From contig NZ_BAJY01000015.1 in NCBI RefSeq assembly GCF_000613945.1, forward strand, positions 1-61,696: a DNA stretch of 61,696 bases, read 5' to 3'. The stretch is from Prevotella falsenii DSM 22864 = JCM 15124. GTDB lineage: Bacteria; Bacteroidota; Bacteroidia; Bacteroidales; Bacteroidaceae. The position numbers were made by a program, and so were the translations under genes. This document shows, piece after piece, positions 1 through 9,686 of this stretch. Positions within the stretch are counted from its first letter, which is position 1; every line of letters starts with the position of its first letter. Under the pieces are notes generated by a model that was given only the letters and a program-made list of their open reading frames with translations, made no database searches and was not told the origin of the DNA.

Positions 1-39
1 AACAAATCTAAGCAAATGCGTCCTAAGGACCGATTGGGG

Positions 40-570
40 TTAAAGTACCTCGTCTACTTTCTCATCGTATTTATCGGTAGGAATGCTGTCGAGCTTTTGG
101 AAATCGAAGCAGATGCCTAATTTGTAAGCTCGTTCAGCCTGTTTCAAGAAGCGGTCGTAATAGCCTTTCCCACGACCGAGGCGGTTGCGGTCGGCATCGA
201 AACTCATACCGGGGACGGCTATAAACTCAATGTTGTCGTAGTCGGTAAAGAGTTCGCCAATGGGTTCTAAGATGTTAAACGAACTCATTGCCATATCTTT
301 AGAGCCGGTGTAGCGTCGTATTTCCATTTCAGTTTCACTGATAACCACCGGCAACAGCACGTCTTTGCCTGCTTCCACCATTTCGTCTACAAAGGTATGG
401 GTGAATACTTCGTCGGGCAACGAATGATAGAGCATTATGGTTTTTGCTGCAACGAGTTTGGGGTGGTGGCGCAAACGGTCGATGATGGGCGCAGAAAGTG
501 CTTGTAGCTGCTCTTGCGTATATTGGCGTTTACGGTTGCGTATCTCTTTTCTGAGTTCTGTTTTGTTCAT
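40..570 (-). CDS. fthC: 5-formyltetrahydrofolate cyclo-ligase
   Basis: Converts 5-formyl-THF to 5,10-methenyl-THF with ATP in the cytosol, recycling a folate storage form. The C-terminal third carries the family signature VPGMSFD followed by LGRGKGYYDRFL (about residues 120-143). At 176 residues it is family length and ends naturally just after the conserved aspartate region. I chose the ATG at 570 (MNKTELRKEIR) because the family starts there; an ATG sits directly upstream at 573, and a further in-frame extension to 621 looks non-coding. It is the last gene of the minus-strand run dcp, dCMP deaminase, ctpA, fthC. A second folate gene, folD, lies at 52.6 kb. No defect is visible. Confidence 0.93.
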   Translation of the reverse strand: MNKTELRKEIRNRKRQYTQEQLQALSAPIIDRLRHHPKLVAAKTIMLYHSLPDEVFTHTFVDEMVEAGKDVLLPVVISETEMEIRRYTGSKDMAMSSFNILEPIGELFTDYDNIEFIAVPGMSFDADRNRLGRGKGYYDRFLKQAERAYKLGICFDFQKLDSIPTDKYDEKVDEVL

Positions 571-651
571 CATAATAAGGTTAAGTACGAAAAGTTTGAA
601 ACGAAAAATGGGGTTTATCAAGTCAGTCAGACTCGATAATCCCCATTTTGT

Positions 652-2327
652 TTATGCAGTTTTATTTTGTTTTTTCTTTGTTGAATGTTCTTTCTTGGCA
701 GGTGCTTTCGGGAAAGCCTCGCCACTGTTGAGTACTTTTTCTGCTGCTTTTATCATATCGTCGTTACGGTTCAGATACTGATTCCACGCTTGTTCGTCAA
801 GCATATTGTAAATGATGCGACTGTAAATGTAGTTCTCTAACAATGCGTGCGACTTGTTGATAAGATTGTTTCTCCGTCGCAATCCGTTCTTTTCCGCATA
901 GTTTGCGAAGTCGTTCACAAGGTTTCTGCCTGTCAAGTACTCCGAGAGCGGCTTCATTTCTGTATATTTCTTCAGCGTCTGACGGTTCTCATCGGTATAT
1001 TTGAACGCATATTGCAGAATGAGCCCGCGCATGGCTGCCTCCTTGTAATAAGAGGTTACGTCGCTTGTATCTTCAGGTACGAAGATGTCGGGTGTAATGC
1101 CACCGCCGCCATAAACGAGGCGTCCGTTGTTGGTATGATAGGCTGGACCTGTATGTTTTATGCTGTCTTGCGAGAAAAACTCTCCGTGTTGGTAGCGTGT
1201 CAGCATATCTTGCTCGTATGCAGCAATGCCTCCCGGCTTGAAAGGCTTTTGTATGCAGCGTCCTGAAGGCGAGTAGTAGCGTGCTATGGTTAATCGAATC
1301 ATACTGCCATCGGGGAACTGTATTTGTTGTTGCACCAAGCCTTTGCCAAACGAGCGACGTCCTACGATAGTGCCACGGTCGTTGTCTTGAATGGCACCTG
1401 CAAAAATTTCGGAAGCCGACGCTGAACCTTCGTTGATGAGTACTACCAAAGGAATTTGTTGATAGCTGCCTTTTCCTCGGCTGCGGTATTCGCGTCGTGG
1501 ACTCTTGCGCCCTTGTGTGTAGACAATAAGTTGGTCTTTACGCAAGAATTCTTCTGCCATTTGCACTGCACTTTCAAGGTATCCGCCGGCGTTATCGCGC
1601 AGGTCGATAACCAATTTGTCGGCTCCTTGCAGGTTCAGCTGTTGCAGCGAGGTCAGCATTTCGGCGTATGTGCGTTCGCCAAAGTTCTTTATGCGGATAT
1701 AGCCGATAGAGTCGTTGAGCATATAAGTTGCCGTAACGCTCTTCATGGCAATATCGTTTCGGGTAAGTACGAAATATTTTATGTCTTTCTCGCCAAAGCG
1801 TTTCACGCCCACTTTCACCTTAGAGCCTTCGGTCCCTTTAGTCTGTGCTGTGCCTCTTCGTTGGTAACACTGTCGCCAACAAAAGGTTTGTTGTCGATAT
1901 TTACTATCTTATCGCCTGCAAGAATGCCTGCCTTTTCGGCCGGTCCGTTCTTTATGACATTCTGAACGTGTACGGTGTCTTGCTGAATAGTGAACTCAAT
2001 GCCAACGCCGGAGAACGAACCTTTCAGGTCTTCGGTAGCCATTTGCACATCTTTTGCACTGATATAAACGGAGTGGGGGTCGAGTTCGGCAAGGATTTGG
2101 GGCAATGCTTTCTCCACCAACTCGTCGATATTGACAGAATCAACATACTGGTCATCGATGATGTGCAGCAAGTTGCTCAACCTGCTGCTACCGCTATTGA
2201 TGATGTTCAGGCGGTTTCCCGAGAAGTGATTGGCGTAGAATGTTCCGACAAGCACTCCGATAACAACGCACAGTGCCAGCCACAAGGGCATGAAACGATT
2301 ATTCTTGTTCTGACTCATTGCCTTCAA
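652..2327 (-). CDS. ctpA: C-terminal processing peptidase, S41 family (frameshifted near 1826)
   Basis: Periplasmic serine protease of the Ctp/Prc family that trims or degrades envelope proteins. The N-terminal part (1815-2327) has one membrane anchor (about residues 12-30), a conserved LDPHSVYI segment and a PDZ domain with GSFSGVGIEF. The C-terminal part (652-1818) has the catalytic serine in EGSASASEIFAGA and the catalytic lysine in RSFGKGLVQ. The two halves abut in different frames; adding one G near 1826 restores a continuous KGPKGSKVKV junction. Both halves are otherwise intact, so a sequencing undercall is likely. The start overlaps the dCMP deaminase end by 29 bp; an alternative ATG is at 2318. 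Confidence 0.93.
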
Positions 2328-2745
2328 GATTTAAGTATTCAACCTCTATTTTGGCACGCTCAAGCAGGTCGATGCCTTCGGTAAGTCTGTATTTTTCTCC
2401 ATATACCACGCGTTTAATGCCCGACTGAATGATGAGTTTGGCGCATTCTATGCAAGGCGCAGCCGTTACATAGAGCGTTGAACCGTCGCTGTTGTTGCCA
2501 CTTCGAGCCAATTTGGTTATGGCATTGGCTTCGGCGTGCAACACGTACGGCTTGGTAATATTGTTTTCGTCTTCGCAAATATTCTCGAAACCGCTGGGCG
2601 TTCCGTTATATCCATCGCTGATAATCATCTTGTCTTTCACCACCAATGCGCCTACTTGGCGACGTTTGCAGTAGGAGTTTTCAGCCCAAACACATGCCAT
2701 GCGTAAGTAGCGGTAGTCGAGAAGTGTTTGCTTTTCGGTCTTCAT
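2299..2745 (-). CDS. dCMP deaminase family protein (ComEB-like)
   Basis: Zinc-dependent cytidine/deoxycytidylate deaminase, expected to turn dCMP into dUMP for thymidylate synthesis. The zinc site is complete: His70 in HAEAN with its catalytic Glu, and Cys98 and Cys101 in PCIEC. The substrate-side GYNGTPSG motif is near residue 45. Its 148 residues match family length. It lies 31 nt downstream of dcp and overlaps the start of ctpA, so the three are probably co-transcribed. Bacillus ComEB also belongs to this family, but nothing here points to competence. Confidence 0.93.
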   Translation of the reverse strand: MKTEKQTLLDYRYLRMACVWAENSYCKRRQVGALVVKDKMIISDGYNGTPSGFENICEDENNITKPYVLHAEANAITKLARSGNNSDGSTLYVTAAPCIECAKLIIQSGIKRVVYGEKYRLTEGIDLLERAKIEVEYLNLEGNESEQE

Positions 2746-2776
2746 ATCGTTTTTGCGGATATATATTGCTTTTTCT

Positions 2777-4866
2777 TTAGTTTGTTTTTATTATGCCGTT
2801 GCGTTCCAAGAGCGCATCGATGGTAGGTTCTTGTCCGCGAAAACGCTTGTAAAGCACCATCGGGTGCTCGGTACTTCCCTTGGAAAGAACGTTGTCGCGG
2901 AAACTTTGAGCAGTGGTTTTGTCGAATATTCCGTTCTTTTTGAACAAGCTGAAAGCATCGGCATCAAGCACTTCTGCCCATTTGTAGCTGTAATATCCTG
3001 CTGCATAGCCTCCTGACATGATGTGCGAGAACTGTGTCGTCATACATGTTCCGTCGATTTGTTCGCCAATGACGGCTTTTTCCCATGCCTTCTTTTCAAA
3101 TGGAATAATGTCCTCCTTAAACTCTTCTTTCTGTGTGTAATAAGCCATATCCAATAGTCCGAAGCTGACTTGGCGCAGGCATGCCATTGCCACATTGAAG
3201 TTTTGGCTGGCTATAATCTTTTCGATGAGCTCTTCGGGCATGGGTTCGCCTGTTTCGTAATGGAAAGCAAAGGTGCGCAGGAAATCTTTTTCTACGGCGA
3301 AGTTCTCCATAAACTGCGATGGAAGTTCTACGAAGTCCCACCATACATTCGTACCCGACTGACTTTCAAAACGGCTGTTTGCAAAGATGCCGTGTAGCGA
3401 ATGACCAAACTCGTGCAGGAAGGTTGTAACCTCGCCCAAGCGCAATAGTGCCGGTTTATCGTCGGTAGGCTTCGAGAAATTCATTACCAACGATGCGTGT
3501 GGACGTATGTTTTCGCCTTCTTTCGTGATGCGTTGGCCTTGGTATTCCGTCATCCACGCACCTGCACGCTTGCCTTTTCGTGGGAAGAAATCGACATAGA
3601 GCACTGCAAGATAAGAGCCATCTTTGTCGTAAACCTCATACGGTTTCACGTCAGAATGGTAGACAGGAATGTCTTTGTTCTCTTTGAAAGTGATGCCATA
3701 AAGCGAGTTGCCAAACCGAATACGCCTTTAATAACGTTGTTTAATTCAAAATAAGGACGCAAAATCTCCGGGTCGAGGTCGTATTTTGCTAATTTCAGTT
3801 GATGCGCATAGTAGGCTGTGTCCCAAGGCATCAACTTAAAGTCGTTCCCTTCTTGCTCTTTAGCAATTTCACAGAGTTCGTTGTACTCTTTAATAGCTGT
3901 TGGTTTGTAAGCATCAATAAGGTCGTCAAGCAATTTATAGACATTCTTTACATTGCTTGCCATACGATATTTCATCACAAAATCGGCGTAAGTATCGTAT
4001 CCTAACAGCTGTGCCGTCTCTCGACGGAGGTTTACCAAGCGTTTACAAACTTCGATATTGTTTTCCGAATTGGTTTTAATACATAGCGTGTTGTGTGCCA
4101 TATAGAGTTCTTCTCGTAGGTCGCGCTGTGTGCTATACATTAGGAAAGGACCGTAACTCGGCGCGTCTAATGTGAATACCCAGCCTTCGAGATCTTTCTC
4201 TTTGGCGGTTGCAGCAGCTGCTTCACGAATGGAATCGGGCAGTCCGTCGAGCTTTTGCTCGTCGGTAATATGTAGTTGGTATGCTTTGTTCTCTTTCAAT
4301 ACATTTTGAGAGAAGTTCAATGCGAGCATACTTGCTTCTTCGGTAAGTTTGCGTAGCTTGTCTTTATCCGCCTCACTGAGCAGCGCACCACTGCGAACAA
4401 AGCCGTCGTAGCTTTCTTCCAACAGCTTGCTTTCTTCGGGAGTAAGCTCTCGATGCTTCTCGTGGACAGCCTTTATGCGTTCGAAAAGTTTAGGATTAAG
4501 GCTTATATCGTTAGCGTGCTTGGTGAGAATCGGGCTCATTTTCTGTGCCAGTGCGTCCATCTTGTCGTTGGTTTCTGCACTGAGCATATTGAAAAACGCA
4601 CTTTCTACGCGTGAAAGAAGGTCGTAATAATGCTTGCGCCCTTCCACTTCGTCTTCACGAATGAGCGTATTTTCGAAAGTAGGTTCTTCCGGATCGTTTA
4701 TTGTTTTCTCTATTTGCTCGTCCTCACGGCGTATTCCTTCCAACATCGCTTCTTCGTAGTCGGCAAGCGTTATTTTGTCGAATGGAACAGTTTCGTGTGG
4801 TGTATTGTATGGTTCAAAGAAGGGATTCAGGCGTTGCTGTCCCTCCTTATTTATGTTTTCTGTCAT
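2777..4866 (-). CDS. dcp: M3 family metallopeptidase, peptidyl-dipeptidase type (frameshifted near 3702)
   Basis: Zinc oligopeptidase that removes dipeptides from the C-terminus of peptides. The N-terminal helical part is encoded by 3646-4866. The catalytic part (2777-3649) holds the zinc motif HEFGH in TTFLHEFGHSLHG. One missing base near 3702 separates the halves; restoring it gives a smooth LYGITFKENKDIPVYHSDVK-type junction. Total length of about 696 residues fits Dcp/OpdA. No signal peptide is seen. A promoter motif at 4893-4900 gives a leader of about 26 nt, so it heads the run dcp, dCMP deaminase, ctpA, fthC. Oligopeptidase A is the main alternative name. Confidence 0.92.
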
Positions 4867-4892
4867 TGTTTTGCTTTCTCTCTAATATGCTA

Positions 4893-4900
4893 CAAAGTTA
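4893..4900 (-). promoter_or_regulatory. -7 promoter motif for dcp operon
   Basis: On the minus strand this reads TAACTTTG, a match to the Bacteroidota TAnnTTTG element, placed 26 nt before the dcp ATG. No clear upstream TTTG box. Confidence 0.6.
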
Positions 4901-4938
4901 CACAAAAAACTATGTATGAGCAAAAGACCGTAACAGAT

Positions 4939-5600
4939 TTAACGCAATTTTTCTAATGAAGGAATGTTTATTTCGCCTCGCATCAGTGCGATAGTATTAT
5001 TTTTGTTTAAAGCATTGAGCATTTTTGAAACATTGAGCCTGCTTTCGTGCAATTCGTTTGCCAATGTTTGCATATTTATTTTGATAGTTTTTTTGCCTGC
5101 AGGGTGGTCGCAATGGGTTCTTATAAAGTGAATGAACTTCTCCCGAATGTCCTTGGGTTGCTGCTGCAAGGTAGGCGACTGCAACGCTGTGCCTGCGTAG
5201 AAAGCATATTCAGAAAGTTTAAACGGAAGATGAGATAGTTGTTTGCAAGGTTCAAGACTTCGCTTTTATCAATGTATAAGATATTGCATTTTGTTTCTGC
5301 AACGAAGGTTTTAGAGTAGAATTGCACAAGTCCGAACATGCGTTCCGGCTGTATGGCAGTGGGTGCGGCAACTTCTTCGATGACGCTATAACTGTGGTTG
5401 TCGGCGCAACTCTCTGCCAATAGCTTGCCGTCCATAAGGAAATAGAGTCTGCCACCCCTGTCATTCTCCTTTACCAATGTTTCTTTGGGTTTCAGTTTGA
5501 TAAATCCAAACTTCGTAGTACTGACGATTTCGGCTAAATCGGCAGCCCCAATACCAAGAAACAAGGGTAATTCAAGAAGTTTATCGTATATTTGAAACAT
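4939..5600 (-). CDS. Crp/Fnr-type transcriptional regulator (frameshifted near 5183)
   Basis: The N-terminal part (5121-5600) resembles a cyclic-nucleotide-binding jelly roll, with a GGRLYFLMDGKL turn near residue 50. The C-terminal part (4939-5184) is a helix-turn-helix of Crp type (TLANELHESRLNVSKMLNALNKNN). One missing base near 5183 breaks the frame; restoring it gives an STQAQRLQSPTLQQQPKDIREKF junction typical of the hinge. Restored length is about 220 residues. No residues mark it as oxygen-sensing (no Cys cluster), and the ligand is unknown. It starts 32 nt after the apbE stop, so it is probably the last gene of that run. Confidence 0.85.
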
Positions 5601-5632
5601 TCGTTCGGGTTGGGTTCTTTATTGACAAAACG

Positions 5633-6657
5633 TTATTGCACTATTTTCTTTTCCAACTCCGGGCTATACCAAACTTGCAGTTTGCCTTGGTTGTTGGTGT
5701 AGATGAAGTAAGCCATAAGTTCCTTGTGGTTTTCCAAAACCTTCTTTGCTTTCTCCATTCCCATTACCATAAAGGCTGTGGCATAGGCGTCGGCAGTGCA
5801 CAATCAGTTGCCAATACGGTTGCTGAAAGCAGCGAATGTTGCACAGGGTAGCCTGTCTTGGGGTCGATGGTGTGGGCAAATCTCTTACCACCCTTATAGT
5901 AGAAGTTGCGATAGTTGCCACTTGTTGCCATTGCCTTGTTGGTTACGTTGAGCACTGTCTGTATTTCGGTATTTATATTGGTGCTGTCTTCAACAGGTTT
6001 GTTCACGCCAATCTTCCAAGGCACGCGACTTTCGCTGTTTCCGCTTGCAACAATTTCGCCACCAATCTCTATCATAAAGTTCTTTATATCGTACTTTCTG
6101 AACAGTCGTGCCACCATGTCGGAACCGTATCCCTTTGCAATGGCAGAGCAATCGAGCATGATGCGTTTGTCGGTCTTTTTAACATCTTTCCCTATTAACG
6201 AAACTTTTTCGTACCCAACGAGTTGCATTAAACTGTCAATCTTTTGCTTTGACGGCTCTTTTCCTTGCTTAAAGCCAAATCCCCATAAGTTTACGAGCGG
6301 CGCAACCGTAATATCGAAAGCTCCATCTGTTTCTTTTGATATTGTTTTTGCTTTGTCGAAAACTTCCACAAATAACTCGTCGAGCTTCATAGCTTCATTA
6401 TTGTTCACCTTTGAAATAACAGATTGCTTGTTAAAGGTAGACAACGAGTTGTCCACTTTCTTTAATTCCGCTTCTATTTCTTTCTGCAAGTCCTGTTCGC
6501 TCTGATATGTTATGTGATAGAACGTACCAAAAACCTGTCCTTCGTTGTGCTGATAGGGAGCAGAACGCTGTTGCTTTATAATGAAAATGGAGCCTATTAT
6601 GAGCAATGCCAAGAAGGGTAATTGCCATAATAGTTTTTTATTTGTTTTCTTATTCAT
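5633..6657 (-). CDS. apbE: FAD:protein FMN transferase, ApbE family (frameshifted near 5798)
   Basis: Covalently attaches FMN from FAD to threonines of flavoproteins such as the NqrB/NqrC or RnfG/RnfD subunits. One N-terminal membrane segment (about residues 9-25) anchors it at the cytoplasmic membrane. Motifs include LDCSAIAKGYGSDMVA, EIGGEIVASG and a C-terminal HTIDPKTGYPVQ. The frame breaks at the conserved DCATADAYATAF segment, where one C is missing near 5798; past that point the family C-terminus MVMGMEKAKK continues to a stop at 5633. Restored length is 341 residues, normal for ApbE. No Nqr or Rnf genes occur in this window. Confidence 0.92.
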
Positions 6658-6695
6658 AAATCATCTGTGTTTATCGGTTGAGTAACAGAGAGCAA

Positions 6696-6743
6696 AAAGA
6701 AAAGGAAGCAGAATACGGCAAAAGCCATATTCCTATCCTTTCT
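6696..6743 (-). terminator. imperfect hairpin after the GT2 gene
   Basis: A long inverted repeat directly behind the GT2 stop (AAAGAAAAGGA pairing with TCCTATCCTTTCTTT around GAATACGGC/GCCATATTC). On the minus strand it runs into a T-rich stretch, so it may end GT2 transcription before apbE. Confidence 0.45.
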
Positions 6744-6748
6744 TTGCT

Positions 6749-7705
6749 TTATAAGTTTATTTCTTCTTCTATAAGGTAGTCGTTTCGTCTATCGCTGTTG
6801 CGGCTTATCAAGTCGCCCAAGAAGCCTGCAAGGAAGAGTTGTGTACCTAAAATCATGGCTGTCAGTGCAACAAAGAACGATGCGTGGCTGGTGAGCAAAT
6901 CGCCATAAATGCCACTCAATAGGTTGATTGTCTTTTCAATGATAAGCCAAAGGAAGGCAATAAACCCAATGAAGAACACAAAACTGCCCAGTAAGCCGAA
7001 CACGTGCATAGGTTTCTTACCAAAATTGGTTAAAAACCAAAGCGTTATAAGGTCGAGATAGCCATTGAAGAAGCGGTTGATTCCGAATTTCGTAGAGCCA
7101 TATTTGCGTGCTTGGTGGCGTACAACCTTCTCTCCAATCTTCTTAAATCCTGCCTCTTTTGCCAAGTATGGAATATAGCGGTGCATTTCTCCGTACACCT
7201 CAATGTTCTTCACAACAGCCTTCTTGTATGCTTTCAGTCCGCAATTGAAGTCGTGTAAATTCTTCACACCACTTATTTTCCGTGCTGTTGCATTGAATAG
7301 CTTGGTTGGAATGGTCTTTGTCAGTGGGTCGTAACGTTTCTGTTTGTAGCCGCTCACAAGGTCGTAGCCTTCCTCGGTAATCATCTTGTATAGCGCAGGA
7401 ATTTCGTCGGGAGAGTCTTGAAGGTCGGCGTCCATTGTTATAACAACATCGCCTTGCGCTGCTTTAAAGCCGCAATAGAGTGCGGGACTCTTTCCATAGT
7501 TCCTGCGAAACTTAATTCCACGCACGTTTTCATTTTCTTTGCTGAGCCGTTGGATAACTTCCCAACTGTTGTCGGTAGAGCCATCGTTCACAAAGATAAT
7601 CTCGTAAGAGAAGCGGTTGGCTTTCATTACCCTGCAAATCCAAGCGTGCAATTCAGGCAAGCTCTCGCTTTCGTTGTAGAGTGGTATTATAACAGATATG
7701 TCCAT
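6749..7705 (-). CDS. GT2 glycosyltransferase with C-terminal membrane segments (DPM1/GtrB-like)
   Basis: Transfers a sugar from a nucleotide or dolichol-type donor, probably to undecaprenyl phosphate. The GT-A fold begins at once with ISVIIPLYNESESL; the metal-binding DAD sits in TMDADLQDSPDE near residue 92, and the acceptor region has DFNCGLKAYKK. Two hydrophobic segments follow (about residues 230-260 and 270-295). This architecture is that of polyprenyl-phosphate glycosyltransferases such as GtrB/ArnC. I prefer the ATG at 7705 (MDISVIIP) over 7720 because the family begins there. It follows the DUF4199 gene closely and is probably co-transcribed. Donor and acceptor cannot be read from sequence. 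Confidence 0.9.
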   Translation of the reverse strand: MDISVIIPLYNESESLPELHAWICRVMKANRFSYEIIFVNDGSTDNSWEVIQRLSKENENVRGIKFRRNYGKSPALYCGFKAAQGDVVITMDADLQDSPDEIPALYKMITEEGYDLVSGYKQKRYDPLTKTIPTKLFNATARKISGVKNLHDFNCGLKAYKKAVVKNIEVYGEMHRYIPYLAKEAGFKKIGEKVVRHQARKYGSTKFGINRFFNGYLDLITLWFLTNFGKKPMHVFGLLGSFVFFIGFIAFLWLIIEKTINLLSGIYGDLLTSHASFFVALTAMILGTQLFLAGFLGDLISRNSDRRNDYLIEEEINL

Positions 7706-7732
7706 ATTGTATCTTTTCAAGTATTGTTTCTC

Positions 7733-8260
7733 TTATTTTTTATTGCGTGCCATAATGGCTGACACGATAAGACTGATGATTGCACCGAAGAATATTTCGT
7801 ACATCAGGCTGTTTATCACCATCGGATTGGGCGAGAAAGCCTCTGGCAGTGTTGCTGCAAATTCTTCCCTGCTTATGCCTAAGGCAGCAAAAAAGCCGTC
7901 GTATTCGGGCAAAGACGTTATCGAAGCTACCATACTTGCCACTTTTCCGTGGTCTAAAAAAGTCATATAGAGCCATTGTGCCAAGCTGAAAAGCAGGGCA
8001 GCGTTCATAAAGACACGTATGCAATAGAAGTAAGCACGCTTGAACGAGATGATGCCGTTTAGCCCAATCTCTCTGTAAACCTTCAGCCGATAGGCTACAA
8101 AGAATGGGGTAGACAGTGTGAGTATGGAACTGAATGTGGCAAGAATGCCGAGCAAGGGCGATGCCAAGAAGCAAGTGAAACTTGCCGCCCATACAATTGC
8201 TAAGTATATACCATCGTATCGTGCGTAGGCACGGAGTTGTTTTATCTCCTCGTAATTCAT
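7733..8260 (-). CDS. DUF4199 family membrane protein
   Basis: A 175-residue integral membrane protein with about four hydrophobic segments (roughly residues 15-37, 40-57, 78-100 and 145-168). It matches the DUF4199 family of Bacteroidota by layout and by its position directly upstream of a GT2 polyprenyl-phosphate glycosyltransferase, an arrangement common in the order. Function is unknown; a role as partner or flippase-like helper of the glycosyltransferase is only a guess from context. A promoter motif ends 4 nt before the ATG, which implies a leaderless transcript. Confidence 0.8.
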   Translation of the reverse strand: MNYEEIKQLRAYARYDGIYLAIVWAASFTCFLASPLLGILATFSSILTLSTPFFVAYRLKVYREIGLNGIISFKRAYFYCIRVFMNAALLFSLAQWLYMTFLDHGKVASMVASITSLPEYDGFFAALGISREEFAATLPEAFSPNPMVINSLMYEIFFGAIISLIVSAIMARNKK

Positions 8261-8264
8261 ACTG

Positions 8265-8272
8265 CAAAAATA
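8265..8272 (-). promoter_or_regulatory. -7 promoter motif, leaderless layout, DUF4199-GT2 operon
   Basis: Minus strand reads TATTTTTG, then four bases (CAGT), then the ATG of the DUF4199 gene. With the usual start a few bases past the motif, transcription would begin at or next to the start codon. Confidence 0.6.
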
Positions 8273-8352
8273 CGGAAATTATATTATATATAAGGTATAG
8301 CCGTTGCAAAATTATGTTTTTTTGTTAAAAACGCAAAAAGAGGTCTGCGAAC

Positions 8353-8384
8353 TTGCTTTATTTCAGATATTCTTGCTATCTTTG
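8353..8384 (+). promoter_or_regulatory. promoter for SRP RNA and tRNA-Thr
   Basis: A TTG box at 8353-8355 and TATCTTTG at 8377-8384 with 21 nt between them. This matches the Bacteroidota -33/-7 layout. It lies about 30 nt before the predicted 5' end of the SRP RNA. Confidence 0.7.
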
Positions 8385-8412
8385 CATTCGCTTTTCAGAA
8401 ATGGAAAGACGA

Positions 8413-8513
8413 TATGGGCAAGTCTCTTACGGTCAGCTCCCTTTTAATCCCCCAGGACGGGAACGTAGCAAGGGCAGAAGGTTGTAGCGACGCGATAAGA
8501 ACAGCTTGCCCAC
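8413..8513 (+). ncRNA. ffs: signal recognition particle RNA (4.5S type)
   Basis: Small SRP RNA without an Alu domain. The ends pair (GGGCAAG at 8416-8422 with CTTGCCC at 8505-8511), a second helix pairs TCTTA (8425-8429) with TAAGA (8496-8500), and the apex is ACG-GGAA-CGT (8457-8466), a GGAA tetraloop. The flanking CCAGG and AGCA form the symmetric loop bound by the Ffh M domain. Length of about 100 nt is right. Its protein partner ffh is at 53.6-54.9 kb. The tRNA-Thr gene starts only a few bases downstream. End positions are uncertain by several bases. Confidence 0.88.
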
Positions 8514-8516
8514 CTC

Positions 8517-8590
8517 GCCTCTTTAGCTCAGTTGGCCAGAGCACGTGATTTGTAATCTCGGGGTCGTTGGTTCGAATCCGACAAGAGGCT
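8517..8590 (+). tRNA. tRNA-Thr (anticodon UGU)
   Basis: Cloverleaf with acceptor stem GCCTCTT / AAGAGGC, D arm GCTCAGTTGG, anticodon loop TTTGTAA (anticodon TGT) and T loop GTTCGAATC. CCA is not encoded. The gene is transcribed together with the SRP RNA just upstream, so RNase P cleavage would release both 3' and 5' ends. Confidence 0.95.
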
Positions 8591-8614
8591 CAAAAGAAAT
8601 AATAACAACCAACT

Positions 8615-8648
8615 AAAAAGAGTACTTTTCATTAAGTACTCTTTTTTT
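8615..8648 (+). terminator. intrinsic terminator of ffs-tRNA-Thr
   Basis: Inverted repeat AAGAGTACTT / AAGTACTCTT with a short loop, followed by a T run (8642-8648). It lies 25 nt after the tRNA. Confidence 0.85.
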
Positions 8649-8723
8649 ATTTCATAATGTTCCGACTGCTCTTGCGTCGTCTGTGAGCCGCAACGAATTA
8701 TATAAGAAGTGTATAATGCCTGT

Positions 8724-9530
8724 TTACAGCATCTTAAACTTAGAGAAATCAGTCATTCTTAATAGTTCTTCGTACGACACCTTGTGATGTTCCTGCATAT
8801 AGTTTTCTACTGCAATAACACTCTTTGTGCGGAAAACGTGGTGTCCCAAAGCCTGATTTACTATCCAATTTATCTTGCCAATGTGGAGGTCTTGTTCTAT
8901 TTGAGGTCGTCTTTCAAAATCCTTTAGTTGGTAAACGCTCATTAAATAGAACGTCAGACAGTCGGGAACAATGTGTTCGCGTGTCATTTGCCGCCGTTGC
9001 AGTGGCGAGTAATATTTCAGATAGAGTGGGAAATTCTCGCCTAAATACTTATCGAGCGATATGCCTACGGTGCCGTTTCCCACCACAATGCTTTGGTCTA
9101 ATGCCGATATTTGCGCATAAATGCGTGGCACTTCCATATCGGGTAGCTTGTGTTTCAGATATTTAAAAGCATCGCTAAGTTGTTCGTTGAGGTCGTCGAT
9201 GTTGGCATATTCCGACTCTACCGATGCTATCAGTGCTTGTAAAGTGGTATCTTGATAGAACTTCAGGAACTTCGTATTAATGTCGGGGTCGGTGGCATTG
9301 CCAAGTTGCACAACGTCTTCGATGAGTGTACGGGTCTCCATTGGGTACTCTGTATTCATCTGTTGCAGAGCCGAAAAGTCGCCCGTGGTAAGATAGCGAT
9401 ATTCCAAGCGGTCGTAACGCTCTATTTCCACGATGTTGCCATTGGCACCTTCCTCTTCGGGTGTCAATTTTATGTGGCAGCCGGTTAAAGCTATGCACAA
9501 TGCAAACAATATGTAATAGAACCTTCTCAC
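8724..9530 (-). CDS. GldB-like gliding-motility-associated lipoprotein
   Basis: A 268-residue lipoprotein with lipobox ALTGC (Cys18). The body matches GldB-type proteins: ERYDRLEYRYLTTGDFSALQQM near residue 36, then a metalloprotease-like fold region with VVGNGTVGISLDKYLGENFPLY around residue 150. GldB is needed for gliding and linked to type IX secretion in Flavobacterium, but most Prevotella do not glide, so here it is probably an envelope lipoprotein of unknown role. It has its own promoter motif about 39 nt upstream. Confidence 0.82.
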   Translation of the reverse strand: MRRFYYILFALCIALTGCHIKLTPEEEGANGNIVEIERYDRLEYRYLTTGDFSALQQMNTEYPMETRTLIEDVVQLGNATDPDINTKFLKFYQDTTLQALIASVESEYANIDDLNEQLSDAFKYLKHKLPDMEVPRIYAQISALDQSIVVGNGTVGISLDKYLGENFPLYLKYYSPLQRRQMTREHIVPDCLTFYLMSVYQLKDFERRPQIEQDLHIGKINWIVNQALGHHVFRTKSVIAVENYMQEHHKVSYEELLRMTDFSKFKML

Positions 9531-9569
9531 TTCTTTTTCTTAACTTATTTAATATGCTTGTATCGTTTG

Positions 9570-9577
9570 CAAAAATA
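9570..9577 (-). promoter_or_regulatory. -7 promoter motif for the GldB-like gene
   Basis: Minus strand reads TATTTTTG; leader of about 39 nt to the ATG at 9530. Confidence 0.6.
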
Positions 9578-9686
9578 CTAAAAAACATTTAACTTGCCAA
9601 CTAATTAGCTAAAAAACTTAAAATATAGCACCTTGTTTTCCTTGTTTTCGGCACACAATCAGTGGTTGTGTGCAATATTTTCGTGC

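Noticed and set aside
1815..1830. Programmed -1 frameshifting in ctpA and the other broken genes
   Set aside because: No common slippery heptamer or downstream structure; unrelated housekeeping genes are affected in the same way.
437..1965. Plus-strand reading frames opposite fthC and ctpA
   Set aside because: They are antisense shadows of genes with full family motifs, without promoters or domains of their own.
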